A stretch of DNA of 6,405 bases, taken from NCBI GenBank assembly GCA_022562655.1, contig JADFOU010000116.1, positions 1 to 6,405 of the forward strand. The letters run 5' to 3'. The translations under genes and the position numbers were made by a program. Below are positions 5,103-6,405 of this stretch, in pieces. This DNA comes from a candidate division TA06 bacterium. GTDB taxonomy: Bacteria > Hydrothermota > DG-26 > E44-bin18 > JADFOU01. Positions within the stretch are counted from its first letter, which is position 1, and each line of letters starts with the position of its first letter. A model generated the notes under the pieces. The model did not search any database. It was given only the letters and a program-made list of their open reading frames with translations, and was not told the origin of the DNA.

Positions 5103-6077
5103 ATGAAATTAGAAGAGATTTATAAACCCATCCAGAAGGACCTTGAGAAGGTCGCACTGAACCTCCGGGAGGCCCTCGGTGGAAAGGAAGAGATCATAAA
5201 TCAACTCTTCCAGTATGTCCTTGCCACATCAGGCAAACGTCTCCGGCCTGCTCTTGTCCTTTTTGCAGCGAAATTGGGAAATGGTGGAGGGGACGGTGTC
5301 ATCCCCTTGGCGACGGCTGTGGAGTTGATCCATACTGCCGCCTTAATCCATGATGACCTCATTGACGAATCCGAATACCGGCGAAACCAGAAATCCATTA
5401 ATTCAAGATGGGGAATGGAGATCTCCGTGTGTCTTGGAGATTACCTTTATACCAAAGGGTTTTCCCTCCTGGCTCGACTCAATGCCACCCCCGCCATCAG
5501 TCTCCTCTCCGATGTGACCAATATAATGTGTGATGGGGAGATCCGAGAAGTCGTGGGCCGCTTCCGCCTCAATATGGACGAAAAGAAATACCTCCAGATC
5601 ATTGAAAAGAAGACTGCTTCCTTGATGTCCGCCTGCTGTCAAGTGGGAGCCTCTTCGGGCAGGATGAAGGAGAAAAAGGTAAATGCCCTTGCCCATTATG
5701 GCCTCAATTTGGGAATGGCCTTTCAGATCACAGATGACTGCCTCGATCTTATTGGAAGTGAAGAGGCGATGGGAAAACCGAGGGGGCGGGATCTCATAGG
5801 GGGAAAGGTTACCCTCCCCCTCATCTACACTTGCCAGCGGATTTCAAAAAAGGAAAAAGAGAAAATCCAAAGCGCTTTACAAGAACGAACATTGGGAGAG
5901 GAAGATCTCGATTGGATCCAGGAGAGAATGAAAGCAACGAATGGCCTTGAGGATGCCCTGGCGAAGGCGAAGGATTATGCCCAGATTTCCAAAGAGGGCA
6001 TGGAGAACCTACCGGATTCTGTGACCAAAGAGACCCTGTTCCAATTAGCGGATTTTACTGTGGAGAGAAGCGCATAA
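5103..6077 (+). CDS. ispB: Long-chain trans-polyprenyl diphosphate synthase (IspB/HepT-like)
   Basis: A cytosolic 324-residue enzyme that extends an allylic diphosphate with isopentenyl diphosphate, normally to make the side chain of ubiquinone or menaquinone. The all-trans prenyltransferase motifs are complete: GKRLRP (44-49), first Asp-rich motif DDLID (84-88) in HTAALIHDDLIDE, KTAS (170-173), FQITDDCLD (207-215) with the second Asp-rich motif, and GKVTLPL (234-240). Positions four and five before the first motif are alanines, not the aromatic residues that stop growth at C15-C20. This favours a long product (heptaprenyl to decaprenyl), though exact length cannot be read from sequence. The ATG at 5103 is preferred to the TTG at 5100; no strong ribosome site is visible. 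It follows atpC in the same direction with only a hairpin between, and a good terminator follows it, so it may be the last gene of the transcript. Confidence 0.92.
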   Translation: MKLEEIYKPIQKDLEKVALNLREALGGKEEIINQLFQYVLATSGKRLRPALVLFAAKLGNGGGDGVIPLATAVELIHTAALIHDDLIDESEYRRNQKSINSRWGMEISVCLGDYLYTKGFSLLARLNATPAISLLSDVTNIMCDGEIREVVGRFRLNMDEKKYLQIIEKKTASLMSACCQVGASSGRMKEKKVNALAHYGLNLGMAFQITDDCLDLIGSEEAMGKPRGRDLIGGKVTLPLIYTCQRISKKEKEKIQSALQERTLGEEDLDWIQERMKATNGLEDALAKAKDYAQISKEGMENLPDSVTKETLFQLADFTVERSA

Positions 6078-6079
6078 AA

Positions 6080-6138
6080 ACGGACTATAGACATTAGACG
6101 AAAGACTACTATAAACAGATAACGACTGACAATTAAGT
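6080..6138. repeat. A-rich GACTATAGAC/AGACGAAAGAC repeat after ispB
   Basis: The segment after the ispB stop is built of near-repeated words: GGACTATAGACATTAGACG, AAAGACTACTATAAACAG, and AACGACTGAC. The 11-mer AGACGAAAGAC occurs at 6096-6106 and again at 6180-6190, on either side of the terminator. It has no coding character and reads as another intergenic repeat type. Confidence 0.45.
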
Positions 6139-6141
6139 AAG

Positions 6142-6171
6142 AAAAGGCCTTCCTTACTGGGAGGTCTTTTT
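6142..6171 (+). terminator. Intrinsic terminator after ispB
   Basis: AAGGCCTTCC (6144-6153) pairs with GGGAGGTCTT (6159-6168) across a TTACT loop: ten pairs, two of them G-U. An A-run precedes it and TTT follows, extending a five-T tract (6167-6171). It lies 64 bases after the ispB stop and likely ends the operon transcript. Confidence 0.85.
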
Positions 6172-6273
6172 CGATTTCGAGACGAAAGACAAAGGATGTT
6201 GGTTCCAAAGCAATTTAATTTTATCGGTTTACCGTTGAGGCAAGATGAATTTAGTCAAAAAGTCAAGTCGTAG

Positions 6274-6388
6274 ATCCTTCGCGAAGTCGGAGCTCGTCCT
6301 TCGTAGCTCGTTAGAGCGAGGAGGGGGTTGAAAATCCTTCGAGTATTCGGAGCTTGTCCTTCGAAGCTCGTTAGAGCGAAGGAGGGGG
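6274..6388. repeat. Two tandem ~55-bp palindromic units with 60-bp period
   Basis: Unit 1 (6274-6327) and unit 2 (6334-6388) both read ATCCTTCG...TCGGAGCT.GTCCTTCG.AGCTCGTTAGAGCGA.GGAGGGGG. Each contains an internal hairpin: in unit 2, CCTTC + GCTC pair with GAGC + GAAGG around a GTTA loop. Unit 1 also has the perfect palindrome CTTCGCGAAG (6277-6286). Six A/T-rich bases separate the units. Such stem-loop units are typical of REP-like dispersed elements. Confidence 0.75.
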
Positions 6389-6405
6389 CACCGTCCCCGA
6401 CAAAT
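6384..6405. repeat. GGGG/CCCC edge motif, possible end of a REP-type or IS element
   Basis: GGGG (6385-6388) can pair with CCCC (6395-6398). Read on the minus strand the window edge is ATTTGTCGGGGACGGTGCC, a G-rich phrase of the kind found at small dispersed repeats. It is cut by the window end, so its nature is uncertain. Confidence 0.25.

Larger units (their letters stand above)
6172..6405. other. Non-coding tail
   Basis: Together with 6078-6171 this makes a 328-base stretch without a gene. It holds the second AGACGAAAGAC copy, a TTTCG-AGA-CGAAA mini-hairpin (6175-6187), about 80 bases with no feature I can name, two 60-base-period palindromic units (6274-6388), and a terminal GGGG...CCCC segment. 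I see no convincing promoter or RNA gene. Confidence 0.6.

Noticed and set aside
6245..6331. 28-codon frame starting MNLVKKSS after the terminator
   Set aside because: Most of it is translated palindromic repeat; no family features, and the preceding purine stretch alone does not support a gene.
6274..6388. CRISPR array
   Set aside because: Only two long, imperfect, internally palindromic units with a 6-base gap; no spacer-like unique segments.

Overview
The window carries an F-type ATP synthase operon followed by a long-chain polyprenyl diphosphate synthase, all on the + strand. The gene set and order are those of a respiring Gram-negative bacterium: an AtpZ/AtpI pair before a, c, b, then gamma, beta, epsilon, with a c subunit that carries a signal peptide. 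The style resembles Desulfobacterota ('Deltaproteobacteria') or a nearby candidate phylum, but this placement is an inference from gene order and family flavour and is weak. GC looks close to 50% throughout, and nothing suggests that a gene came from elsewhere.

Layout: atpZ (13-252) overlaps an atpI/atpR-like gene (242-544), then atpB, subunit a (549-1292), and atpE, subunit c (1398-1739). Next comes one open frame (1796-3055) that begins as a complete subunit b and ends as the C-terminal ~60% of gamma. Then atpD, beta (3140-4648), a short atpC, epsilon (4763-5020), an ispB-type prenyl synthase (5103-6077), a good intrinsic terminator (6144-6171), and a repeat-filled non-coding tail to 6405.

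The striking point is the middle. In a normal operon b is followed by delta, alpha and gamma. Here nearly all of delta, all of alpha and about the first 110 residues of gamma are absent, and b is joined in frame to the rest of gamma. The join lies at one copy of an ~85-bp GC-rich repeat (2332-2416). A second copy (2683-2767, 86% identical by hand count, exactly 351 bp downstream, so in the same reading frame) sits inside gamma, in a surface loop that varies in length across the family. The second copy has imperfect inverted ends. This looks like a small palindromic element that inserts in frame into protein genes, comparable in behaviour to Rickettsia palindromic elements. The missing 2-2.5 kb is best explained by recombination between element copies, or by a (meta)genome assembly misjoin at such a copy. 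A working stator-rotor fusion is mechanically implausible.

Nearly every gene junction also carries its own repeat: CAGTAGCAGT-type repeats at a/c, gamma/beta and beta/epsilon, a GTTAA palindrome at c/b, a CCCCGCC hairpin at epsilon/ispB, and AGACGAAAGAC plus 60-bp palindromic tandem units after ispB. The source genome therefore seems heavily seeded with small repeats, even within a core energy operon.

If intact in the cell, the ATP synthase would use the proton gradient (the c subunit lacks the usual Na+ ligands) and IspB would make the side chain of the respiratory quinone. As written here the operon cannot encode a complete F1 sector.
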